From Frankiales bacterium (GTDB taxonomy: Bacteria; Actinomycetota; Actinomycetes; Mycobacteriales; SCTD01), in NCBI GenBank assembly GCA_025464695.1, contig JAODNQ010000294.1:1-32109 (forward strand): 32,109 nucleotides of DNA. Reading direction: 5' to 3'. The notes below the pieces were generated by a model. It made no database searches. It was not told the origin of the DNA and saw only the letters and a program-made list of their open reading frames with translations. Shown here piece after piece: positions 15,082-22,448 of the stretch (the stretch's first letter is position 1; every line of letters starts with the position of its first letter). Made by a program: the position numbers and the translations under genes.

Positions 15082-15632
15082 CTGAGGTCCTCGAGCACCT
15101 GCTGGGCCGCAGCCTCCTGCGGGAGCCGGTCCTGCTCCGCCGCCTCGACGTAGCCCGCGACGTCCTCGGGCTCGCCCGACAGCCCCTCGGCGCCGTCGTG
15201 CACCTCGTGGAAGGCCAGCCAGGCGAGGCCCAGCTCGTCGCGCTGCTCCTGGCCGAGCTGCTCCTTGAACGGCCCCAGCAGGTCGCGCTCCTCCTCGGCC
15301 ATGTGGTCGCCGTTGACCTCCTGCGTGGTGCGCACGGCCTCCCACCACGCCTCGCTGCCGACCTCCTGGTCGGCCACCGCTGCCGCCGCGGCCCGGATCT
15401 CGTTGTGGTCGTGCAGGGCGTGCTCGGTGTCGTCCGCACCGTCGGGGAGCTCGCGCACCACGTGGGGGTAGAAGACCGCCTCCTCGCCCGCGGCGTGCAC
15501 CTCGAGGGCGTCGGCGAGGCGCTGCCAGGCCTGCCCGAGCTCCGGGCCCCTCAGGCCCTCCAGCGCCGCGAAGTCGCGACGGAAGGCCTCGTGCTCGGAC
15601 AGGATCAGGGTGGCGACGTCCTGGTCGGACAC
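15078..15632 (-). CDS. Hemerythrin HHE-domain protein
   Basis: A 184-residue all-helical, cytosolic protein with the spaced His/Glu ligands of a di-iron hemerythrin-like bundle: LSEHEAFRRDF near the start, LEVHAAGEEAVFYPHV (HxxxE type, about 43-58), ALHDHNEIR (about 72-80) and NGDHMAEEERDLL (about 106-118). Such proteins bind oxygen, nitric oxide or iron, or act in stress protection. It starts at a GTG 43 bp after the ABC ATPase stop on the same strand, so it may be the last gene of the long operon above it. The stop overlaps the convergent COG4705 stop within the tetranucleotide CTAG. The exact ligand set and role are not determined. Confidence 0.83.
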   Translation of the reverse strand: MSDQDVATLILSEHEAFRRDFAALEGLRGPELGQAWQRLADALEVHAAGEEAVFYPHVVRELPDGADDTEHALHDHNEIRAAAAAVADQEVGSEAWWEAVRTTQEVNGDHMAEEERDLLGPFKEQLGQEQRDELGLAWLAFHEVHDGAEGLSGEPEDVAGYVEAAEQDRLPQEAAAQQVLEDLS

Positions 15633-15675
15633 GGTGGCGCTCCTCTGCGTCGGGGTCGCGCCGCTCCTGCCCCGC

Positions 15676-16464
15676 TCAGCCCCTGCGCACGCTCCGGGCG
15701 CTCCAGCGGCCGTCCTCGCGGGCGACCCGCAGGGGCAGGCGGAACGCCTCCGACAGCAGTTCCTGCGTGAGCACCTGCTCGACCGGCCCGCCGGCGACGA
15801 CGCGCCCGTCGCGGAGCAGCAGCGCGTGGGTGGTGCTGCCCGGGAGCTCCTCGAGGTGGTGGGTGACGAGGACGCTCGCGCGGTCGGGCTGCTGGGCGGC
15901 CAGGACGTCGAGGGCGTCGACCAGCTGCTCGCGGGCCGGCAGGTCGAGCCCGGCGGCCGGCTCGTCGAGCAGCAGCAGGGGCGGGTCCGGCACGAGCGCC
16001 CGGGCGATGAGGGCCCGCCGCTGCTCGCCGTTGCTCAGGGTGTCCCAGGTGCGGTCGGCGAGGGCGTCGACGCCGAGCGCCGCCATCAGCTGCGCGACGC
16101 GGGCGACGGTCGAGGCGGGCGGGACCCACCGCAGCGGGAGGGCGGTCGTGCCGGTCGCCCCGGTCAGGACGAGTGTCCGCACGGTGGGGCGCCCGGACGG
16201 GCGGAAGCGCCCGAGCACGTGACCGACGCTGGGCCACAGGTCGCGGACGTCGACCCGCCCGAGCTGCTGCCCCAGCACCTCCACCCGGCCCGACGTCGGG
16301 TGCCGGGTGGCCGCGGCGAGCGACAGCAAGGTGGTCTTGCCCGCCCCGTTCGGCCCGAGCAGCGCCCACCGCTCGCCGTCCCGCACCTCCATGTCGACGT
16401 CGTCGAGAAGCACCGCTCCCTCGCGGACCAGCCGGACGCCCTCGACCTTCAGCAGCGCGCTCAC
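15676..16464 (-). CDS. ABC transporter ATP-binding protein (ModF/COG1119-like)
   Basis: A single 262-residue nucleotide-binding domain: Walker A GPNGAGKTT at 37-45, signature LSNGEQRR (a variant of LSGGQ), Walker B LLLLDEPAAGLD, and the switch His in LVTHHLEEL. The long segment between Walker A and the signature (with RWVPP) and the LSNGEQRR form resemble the ModF/PhrA-like COG1119 group rather than a drug exporter. No membrane subunit of an ABC system is adjacent; instead its GTG overlaps the stop of an MFS transporter (GTGA). Either it serves a permease elsewhere or acts outside transport. A different frame opens at 17616 but encodes nothing recognisable before 16464, so 16464 is the start. 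Confidence 0.85.
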   Translation of the reverse strand: MSALLKVEGVRLVREGAVLLDDVDMEVRDGERWALLGPNGAGKTTLLSLAAATRHPTSGRVEVLGQQLGRVDVRDLWPSVGHVLGRFRPSGRPTVRTLVLTGATGTTALPLRWVPPASTVARVAQLMAALGVDALADRTWDTLSNGEQRRALIARALVPDPPLLLLDEPAAGLDLPAREQLVDALDVLAAQQPDRASVLVTHHLEELPGSTTHALLLRDGRVVAGGPVEQVLTQELLSEAFRLPLRVAREDGRWSARSVRRG

Positions 16465-17609
16465 GCGTCCACCTGCGCCCGCGCGTAGGCCCGGCGTCCG
16501 GTCACCGCGCCGACCCCGAAGACCACGGCCAGGACGACCCCGGTCGCGAACAGCGGGCGCCACCGCGCGTCCCCGGCGAGCGGGGCGAGCACCGCGGTCG
16601 CGCCGCCGCTGCCGACGAACAGCGCGCCGGCGAACAGCGACACCATGGCGGCGCGCGCCCCCGGCACCGCCTCGGTCGCCCACGCCTGCATGGTCGAGTG
16701 CATCGACGCCCAGGCCGCCCCGAGCACCAGGGCCGCGGCCCCGACCACCACCGTGTCGCGGGTGAGGGACACGAGCAGGTAGGCGACCCCGAGGCCGGCC
16801 GCCCCGACGCCGAGGAAGACCGGCGCGCTCGTCCGCCCGGCCTGCCGCTTCACGACGCGCGACGCCAGCAGCAGGCCGACGCCGTACAGCGCCACCACCC
16901 CGCCGGCGCGGGCCGGGGACACGCCCTCGCTCTCGAGCGCGGGGGCGAGGTAGGTCAGCAGCCCGAGCAGCACGCCCCCCTCGACGAGGGCGAGCAGCAG
17001 CACCAGCACCCCCCACCGGGACCGGACGACGGCACCCACACCCGCGGAGACGACGTCGGAGGACGGCTCCGGCAGACGGGGCAGCAGCACGACGAGCACC
17101 GCCGCGGCGACGGCCGGCAGCAGGAACCCGACCCGCCAGGACAGCGTCGCGGCGAGCACCCCACCGAGGCCGGTGGCCGCGGTGATGCCGACGGCGGTGG
17201 CGGCGTTGAGGTCGGTGAGCGTCCGGTGCCGGTGCACCTGGGGGAAGGCGTCGCCGACGTAGACCAGGCCGGTGGGGACCACCGCGGCCATGCAGGCACC
17301 GGTGAGCGCCCGGACGACGACCAGCACCGTCAGGTCGGTGACGCACGCGCTGACCGTCCCGAGCACCGCCGCGCCGGCCAGGGTCACGCGGAGGGTGTGC
17401 ACCCGGCCGAACCGGTCGCTGCAGCGGCCCCAGAAGGGCTGGCTCAGGCCGTAGCAGAGGAAGTACGCGCTGGCGACGGCCGCCGCGACGTCGAGCCGGA
17501 CGTGGAAGTCGGCGGCGATCGTCACGAGCAGCGGGCCGACGACGAAGCGGTCGAACGAGCTCGTCAGGGACGCCGCCTGCAGCAGCCGGACGTCGGGAGC
17601 CTCGGGCAC
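16461..17609 (-). CDS. MFS transporter
   Basis: A 382-residue, twelve-helix-type major facilitator. The loop 2-3 signature is visible as GRCSDRFGRVHTLR (about 61-74), and TM4/TM5 show RALTGACMAAVVPTG and LGGVLAATLSWRVGF. The start is the GTG at 17609, with GGAGG 8 nt upstream; the ATG at 17616 is in another frame. It is 22 bp downstream of the RsbW-type gene and coupled to the ABC ATPase by a 4-bp overlap. Family features suggest a proton-driven exporter, but the substrate cannot be told. It may belong to the polysaccharide operon above or be a separate drug or metabolite efflux unit. Confidence 0.87.
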   Translation of the reverse strand: MPEAPDVRLLQAASLTSSFDRFVVGPLLVTIAADFHVRLDVAAAVASAYFLCYGLSQPFWGRCSDRFGRVHTLRVTLAGAAVLGTVSACVTDLTVLVVVRALTGACMAAVVPTGLVYVGDAFPQVHRHRTLTDLNAATAVGITAATGLGGVLAATLSWRVGFLLPAVAAAVLVVLLPRLPEPSSDVVSAGVGAVVRSRWGVLVLLLALVEGGVLLGLLTYLAPALESEGVSPARAGGVVALYGVGLLLASRVVKRQAGRTSAPVFLGVGAAGLGVAYLLVSLTRDTVVVGAAALVLGAAWASMHSTMQAWATEAVPGARAAMVSLFAGALFVGSGGATAVLAPLAGDARWRPLFATGVVLAVVFGVGAVTGRRAYARAQVDA

Positions 17610-17631
17610 GACCCATCCTCCCAGCAGGCCG

Positions 17632-18075
17632 TCAGCAGGCGCTGCACGCCCTCGTGACCAGCCACCGGTTGACCGGCCCGTCGCGCTCGTACAGCAGCTC
17701 GTCGGTGAGCATCCGGGCCATCTCCAGGCCGCGGCCGCTCTCGGCGAGGGCCTCGACGTCGCTCCCCTCGGCTCCGCTGTAGGGCTCGCCGTGGTCCTCG
17801 AAGAGCGCGGACAGCCGGGCAGCGGCGCACTGCACCACCAGCCGCACGGGCACGACGCCGGCGCGCGCGGCGTGCTCGACGATGTTCGCCGCGACCTCGG
17901 CGAGCGCCGTGGTGAAGCACATGCGGTCGGTCGCGCCCACGTCCGGCACGAGCAGCCACAGCTCGTCGAGCAGGGCGTGCACCTCGTCGAGCCAGGACGG
18001 CTGGGCGTCGGCCCTCAGCAGGCGCGTGCCGACCGCACCGCCGGGGCCGCTCCCGGGCGGCCCCTCACTGGACAC
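17632..18075 (-). CDS. RsbW/SpoIIAB-type anti-sigma serine kinase (HATPase_c_2)
   Basis: A 147-residue GHKL-fold ATPase. The N-box is TALAEVAANIVEHA with Glu60 and Asn64, G1 is FEDHGEPY (92-99, Asp94), and G2 is ESGRGLEMARML (112-123). Such proteins phosphorylate a STAS partner on Ser and sequester a target, classically a sigma factor. The start is the GTG at 18075, inside the end of the STAS gene (11-bp overlap), so the two products are made together. A 25-residue Gly/Pro-rich N-terminal lead precedes the domain. No sigma factor gene lies in this window. With the STAS protein and the SpoIIE phosphatase of the same operon it completes a partner-switch module. Confidence 0.87.
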   Translation of the reverse strand: MSSEGPPGSGPGGAVGTRLLRADAQPSWLDEVHALLDELWLLVPDVGATDRMCFTTALAEVAANIVEHAARAGVVPVRLVVQCAAARLSALFEDHGEPYSGAEGSDVEALAESGRGLEMARMLTDELLYERDGPVNRWLVTRACSAC

Positions 18076-18403
18076 GGAGGGCGGCCTCGACCGAGTCGTA
18101 GGGCCGCAGGACCGTGTGCAGCTGCGTCAGCTCCAGCACCATCCGGACCTGCTCCCCGGCGCCCGCGATCCGCAGGTCGCCGCCCGCCTGCCGGGCCGTC
18201 TTGAGCCCGGCGATGAGGGCGCCGAGGCCCGAGGAGTCGATGAACGACGTCCCCGACAGGTCGACGACGACCCGGGGGTTACCACCCGCCACCGTGTCGG
18301 CGACGAGGGAGCGCAGCTGCGGCGCGGCCACCATGTCCAGGCGTCCGGTGCTGGCCACGACGGCCGTCCCGTCGTCCCGGCGGTCGGTCGAGAACTCGAT
18401 CAC
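18065..18403 (-). CDS. STAS-domain anti-sigma-factor antagonist-type protein
   Basis: A 112-residue single STAS domain. The phosphorylation loop is FIDSSGLGAL at about 54-63, with Ser57/Ser58 in DSSG as candidate phosphosite, nearly the same numbering as SpoIIAA. VVVDLSGTSFIDSSG is the strand-loop typical of SpoIIAA/RsbV. Its GTG start overlaps the glycosyltransferase stop by 4 bp and its own 3' end overlaps the kinase gene by 11 bp. In classic systems the unphosphorylated form binds the RsbW-type kinase and frees its target, and a SpoIIE-type phosphatase restores that form. Here the operon context suggests a role in exopolysaccharide control. Confidence 0.9.
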   Translation of the reverse strand: MIEFSTDRRDDGTAVVASTGRLDMVAAPQLRSLVADTVAGGNPRVVVDLSGTSFIDSSGLGALIAGLKTARQAGGDLRIAGAGEQVRMVLELTQLHTVLRPYDSVEAALRVQ

Positions 18404-20445
18404 GGTGCGGTCTCCTGGGCTGGGGTGGTGGCGGGGGCGGGGACGTCTGTCGGTCCCGAGTACAGCGCGGCGTCGATCACGACGCTCATGATCACGAGGT
18501 CGTACACGACCCACAGCACGTTCACCAGCACGCCGCCGCCGGAGTCGGTGGCGCCGAAGGCGAGCCGCAGCAGCCCGACGACGACGCTGAGCAGCAGCAC
18601 GCCCATGGCGACGAGCTGGAGCCGTACGGCCCGCCAGTTCGCGACGTGCTCGCCCGTCGGCCGGTTCTTCGGGGTGACGACGAAGCCGAGGCTCTGGCCG
18701 AAGTACACGTTGCCGACGGCGGTGGTACAGGCGCGGATCCACAGCGGGAACAGCGCGAGGCTGTACTGCTGACCGCGCCAGGTGCGCTTGCCCCAGCCGC
18801 AGACCGCGAACAGCAGCTGGTTCACGACGAGGTAGGGCAGCAGGTGCCAGAGGAAGTCCTCCCCGTACGCCGTCACCGGCCGGACGCCGAAGCACAGGTA
18901 CAGCACGGGGGCGGCCAGGTAGACGAGCGCCGCGAAGCCCGACAGGTACGTCCACATGGTGGCCAGGTACATCAGCCGCTGACCCCAGGACAGCCGGCGC
19001 TGCAGCAGCGGGTTCTCCTTGAGCAGCACCTGCAGGGTGCCCTGCGCCCAGCGCAACCGCTGCTGGAGCATCGTGCCGAGGTCCTCGGGTGCGAGGCCGT
19101 GCGCGAGCACCTCGTGGTGGTAGACGCTGCGCCAGCCGAGGCCGTGCAGCCGCATCGCGGTGGCCATGTCCTCGGTGACGGAGATGGTCGCCAGCGGCAT
19201 CACCGGCTGGGCCTCGTCGTCGCGGTCGACGTCGACGGCGCGCACCAGCTCGCGCACCCCCTCGATCGCTCCGAGCGGCGACCACGCGCGGCCGGCCAGC
19301 TGCTCGAGCGCGAGCGGGTCGACCACGGGGACGTCGAGCTCGGCGTCGGTCTCGAACGGCAGCTCGCGCAGGGCCGCGAGGTCCGCCTGCAGGGCGGCGA
19401 GGTCGGCGTCGACCACCCCGGCGCCCGCCTGCTCGACGGCCCGCTGGAAGCGGTACGTGACCTCGCTGACCGGCTCTCCCGCCTTGACCGCACGCCGCGC
19501 CTCGCGCACCGCGGCCGACACCTGGTCCAGGGCCGCCAGCACCGCCGGCCCCTCGGCAGCGGCGCTCCTGCGTGCCCTCGCCAGCACCTCGTCCGACGCC
19601 GCCAGCGCCCGTCGCAGGGCGTCCCGCACCCCGAGCACGTAGCCGACGACGCCGAGCTGCATGAGGGCGTCGCGACGCAGGACGGCGTTGGAGCCGCAGA
19701 AGAAGGCCGCGTTCCACCCGTCCTTGCCCTGCTGGATCGGCCCGTAGAACAGCGGCGCCTGCGAGCCGAGCGGGTCGGCCTCCGTCACGTTGACGAAGTA
19801 CTGGGGGGTCTGGACGAGGGCGACCCGCTCGTCGGTGAACCACCCCAGCGTCCGCTCCAGGACCTCCGGCACGGGCACCTGGTCGGCGTCGAGGATGAGC
19901 AGGAACTCGCCGCTGGTCGCGAACAGGGCGTTGTTGAGGTTGCCCGCCTTGGCGTGCCGGGGGCGGTCGGCCCAGTCCGCGCTGCGCGTCAGGTACCCGA
20001 CGCCGAGCCGCTCCGCCTCTGCCCGCATCTCCGGCCGGGCGCCGTCGTCGAGGATCCAGGTGCTGTGCGGCCAGGAGATGTCGCGGGCCGCCGCCGCCGT
20101 CGCGCGGACCAGCTCGACGTCCTCGTTGTAGGTGGTGATGAAGACGTCGACGGTGGCGCCCTCGGGCGGCGGCGGCGCGGCGCCCCGCTCCTTGAGCCGC
20201 CACATGGTGATGCCGAACAGCAGGCTGTCGAGCAGGCTGTACGTCTCGGCCAGCACCAGGGGCAGGGCGATCCACCAGGCCGACCAGTTGATCGCCGCGG
20301 TCCACCGCCAGCCGGCGTAGTACAGCCCGAGCAGGCCCGACACCGCGACGAGCACCCGCACGACGCCGAGCCGCAGGGCCCGGCGCGCCTGCGGGTCCGG
20401 TGGCAGGAGCACCGACGCGCGGGGCGCCTCGAGCACGTCGCTCAC
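18400..20445 (-). CDS. Cellulose-synthase-like glycosyltransferase, GT2 (BcsA-like) with a large catalytic-domain insertion
   Basis: A 681-residue processive-type membrane glycosyltransferase. Two N-terminal TM helices (about 26-45 and 56-80) precede the GT-A domain: TTYNED at 104-109, DDG at 133-135, DAD at 186-188, TED at 424-426 and the QxxRW motif as QRLRW at 462-466. Four or more TM helices follow. All catalytic motifs of a cellulose-synthase-type enzyme are intact. Two things are odd. About 160 mainly helical, Ala/Arg/Glu-rich residues separate GSNAVLRRDAL (251-261) from TISVTED (420-426), where BcsA has roughly 20. And there is no PilZ domain at the C-terminus, so direct c-di-GMP control is unlikely. 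GTG start at 20445 overlaps the BcsB-like stop. The polymer could be cellulose or another beta-glycan. Confidence 0.87.
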   Translation of the reverse strand: MSDVLEAPRASVLLPPDPQARRALRLGVVRVLVAVSGLLGLYYAGWRWTAAINWSAWWIALPLVLAETYSLLDSLLFGITMWRLKERGAAPPPPEGATVDVFITTYNEDVELVRATAAAARDISWPHSTWILDDGARPEMRAEAERLGVGYLTRSADWADRPRHAKAGNLNNALFATSGEFLLILDADQVPVPEVLERTLGWFTDERVALVQTPQYFVNVTEADPLGSQAPLFYGPIQQGKDGWNAAFFCGSNAVLRRDALMQLGVVGYVLGVRDALRRALAASDEVLARARRSAAAEGPAVLAALDQVSAAVREARRAVKAGEPVSEVTYRFQRAVEQAGAGVVDADLAALQADLAALRELPFETDAELDVPVVDPLALEQLAGRAWSPLGAIEGVRELVRAVDVDRDDEAQPVMPLATISVTEDMATAMRLHGLGWRSVYHHEVLAHGLAPEDLGTMLQQRLRWAQGTLQVLLKENPLLQRRLSWGQRLMYLATMWTYLSGFAALVYLAAPVLYLCFGVRPVTAYGEDFLWHLLPYLVVNQLLFAVCGWGKRTWRGQQYSLALFPLWIRACTTAVGNVYFGQSLGFVVTPKNRPTGEHVANWRAVRLQLVAMGVLLLSVVVGLLRLAFGATDSGGGVLVNVLWVVYDLVIMSVVIDAALYSGPTDVPAPATTPAQETAP

Positions 20446-22448
20446 CGTCGCGGCCGCCACCGCGCCCGGGCGACCAGGCCGAGCACGACCAGCAGCCCGA
20501 CGAGCACGACCAGCGCGGGCACGGTCCAGGGCCGCACCTCGGAGTACCAGGGCCCGCCGACGACGGGGGCCAGCGCTGCGGGGGGCCGCTCGCCCTCGGC
20601 CCGGCTCAGGGTCACGGGGCTGGCGCCGCCGACCAGGGCCGCGTGGTCGCCGCGCAGGGAGGCGAGCCCGGCCCGGCTGCCCAGGGTGCGGGCGGCGAGC
20701 AGCAGGCCGGCGGCGTCGCCGTGGACGACCAGCGCGGTGCGGTCGCCGTCGAGCGGGCTGTCGACGAGCCCGAGCAGGGCGGACGTCGCACCGGCGGTCG
20801 GACGGGTCGCGCTCCTCCCGAGGTCGACCTGCTCGCCGAGCTGCCGGTCGGCGTCGCCGAGCAGGACGAGCCCGCCCTTCCGCTGCGCCCGGGTCAGCGT
20901 CGCGGCGGTCACGAGGGCGGGTGCGGGCGACCCCGGGTCGGACCAGCGGCCGACGGCGGCCGCCACCTGCAGCCCCGCCCGCACGGTGGCGGAGTCGGGG
21001 TCGCGCGGCAGGACGACGGTGACGCGTTCGTCCGAGCCGGTGGCCAGCGGGTGCGGGAACCGGGCGAGCTCGCGGCCGTCGTAGTCGCCGTGCGGCAGGC
21101 GGACCGTCGTCGTCGGCAGCACGGAGGCGCGGGCGGCCTCGGGGTCGAGCGGCTGGCAGCGGTCCTGCGGCACGTCGAGCAGGAAGCGGACCGTGAGGTC
21201 GAGCGCGCGCAGCGGACGGCCGTCGAGCCGGCGGTCGGCGAGACCGTCGGGGATGCGGAAGCGGTAGCTGGTCGGGCCGGCTCCCGGCTGCAGCCGGCGG
21301 GTGCCGAGGTCGACGCCACCGACCAGCAGCTGCACGGTCGAGGTGCGCTCCCGCAGGCCGGCCCCCGCGTCGACGACGAGGTCGACCCGCGCGCCGCGGC
21401 CGACCGTCCAGCCGGCCGGCCGGTCCACCTGCAGCGCCACCTCGCGGGCCCCGAGCCCGACGACGTCCTGCCGGTCGATCCCCAGCTGCGCCAGGCTCGC
21501 CGCGCCGTCCTGCCAGGGCAGGGACCGGCGGTCCAGGGGCGCCGCGGTCTGCCCCTCGCCGACGACGACGGCCGGCCCGGACAGCGATGCGGACGCCGAC
21601 CGGCTGGCCAGGGTGCGCGCCGCGCGGTCGACGTCGGCCGGCGTGCCTCCGCCGACGAGCAGCTGCACCCCGCCGGTGGGGACGACGGCGAGCACGCCGC
21701 CGGGCCCGGCCGCCGAGGGCGTCCCGGCGGCGACCCGCACGGAGGGAGCGCCGACGGCGGGCAGCACCAGGGCGTCCTTGCGCGCCTCGCCCTGCCACCG
21801 CCCGACCTGGGCCGCGACGACGCCGGCCGCGCCGAGGACGGCCGCGTCCGCCGGCTCCACCGCGACGCTGCGCGTGGAGCCACCGGTGAGCAGCTCCTGC
21901 ACCGTGTCCAGCCGCCGCGGCGCGGCCGCGCTGGCGAGGCCGACGACGGAGGTCCGCCGCACGGTCACCCACTGGGCCGGGTTGTCCGCCTCCTCGCAGT
22001 CGTCGTCGGTCAGCCGCAGGTAGCCGCGCAGCGACAGCGCGAGGCCCGAGGAGCCGACCAGGGACGCGGGGACCGTGGCCGTCAGGTGCCCGCCCTGCTG
22101 GTTGCCGGCGCCCAGCCGGGCGCTGCCCACCGCGACGCCGCCCGCCAGCACGGTCAGGGTGGACCGGGGCGTGAGCAGGGGGGAGTGGTCGAAGACGAGG
22201 TCGACGCGGGTGTCGCCCTGCGGCTGCGTCCCCGCCGGCAGCGGCACGAAGACCTCGGCGCTGCCGTAGGTGCCGCGCAGCGCCGTCTCGCCGTACCCGA
22301 GGGCCGCCAGGGTGGTGGTCGGGGAGGACAGGGTGGTGGGGGCGGCGGACGGCGTGCTGGCGGGCGGCAGCGACAGCGCTCCTGCGGGGGCCAGCGGGAG
22401 CAGCAGGGCGCCGAGCACGGTGCCGGTCAGGGTGGTGCGGAGCCTCAC
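20442..22448 (-). CDS. BcsB-like cellulose synthase accessory protein
   Basis: A 668-residue exported, membrane-anchored protein. Residues 1-24 form a signal peptide (basic start, then LTGTVLGALLLPLAPAGAL); one TM helix near the C-terminus (PALVVLVGLLVVLGLVARA) ends in a basic tail. The large external part has the BcsB-type repeated jelly-roll features, such as LRGTYGSAEVFVPLP, then DLVFDHSPLLTPRSTLTV and SYRFRIPDG. BcsB guides the emerging glucan and stabilises BcsA in the membrane. Its start GTG overlaps the stop of the SpoIIE gene, and its stop overlaps the GT2 start, so all three are coupled. The BcsB family call rests on these motifs and on its neighbour; sequence identity to proteobacterial BcsB is clearly low. 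Confidence 0.8.
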   Translation of the reverse strand: MRLRTTLTGTVLGALLLPLAPAGALSLPPASTPSAAPTTLSSPTTTLAALGYGETALRGTYGSAEVFVPLPAGTQPQGDTRVDLVFDHSPLLTPRSTLTVLAGGVAVGSARLGAGNQQGGHLTATVPASLVGSSGLALSLRGYLRLTDDDCEEADNPAQWVTVRRTSVVGLASAAAPRRLDTVQELLTGGSTRSVAVEPADAAVLGAAGVVAAQVGRWQGEARKDALVLPAVGAPSVRVAAGTPSAAGPGGVLAVVPTGGVQLLVGGGTPADVDRAARTLASRSASASLSGPAVVVGEGQTAAPLDRRSLPWQDGAASLAQLGIDRQDVVGLGAREVALQVDRPAGWTVGRGARVDLVVDAGAGLRERTSTVQLLVGGVDLGTRRLQPGAGPTSYRFRIPDGLADRRLDGRPLRALDLTVRFLLDVPQDRCQPLDPEAARASVLPTTTVRLPHGDYDGRELARFPHPLATGSDERVTVVLPRDPDSATVRAGLQVAAAVGRWSDPGSPAPALVTAATLTRAQRKGGLVLLGDADRQLGEQVDLGRSATRPTAGATSALLGLVDSPLDGDRTALVVHGDAAGLLLAARTLGSRAGLASLRGDHAALVGGASPVTLSRAEGERPPAALAPVVGGPWYSEVRPWTVPALVVLVGLLVVLGLVARARWRPRR

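Noticed and set aside
15676..17616. Extended frame that would start the ABC ATPase at 17616
   Set aside because: The first 380 residues are low-complexity and overlap the intact MFS gene; the Walker-containing protein clearly starts at GTG 16464.
18646..21084. Long plus-strand open frame of 812 codons opposite the GT2 and BcsB-like genes
   Set aside because: It is a shadow of high-GC coding on the minus strand: the translation is low-complexity Arg/Gly/His/Gln-rich with no motif, while the minus strand encodes intact catalytic domains.
18400..22448. c-di-GMP-regulated cellulose synthase
   Set aside because: No PilZ domain or RxxxR motif is seen at the GT2 C-terminus, and no GGDEF/EAL gene is nearby, so that regulation is not supported.
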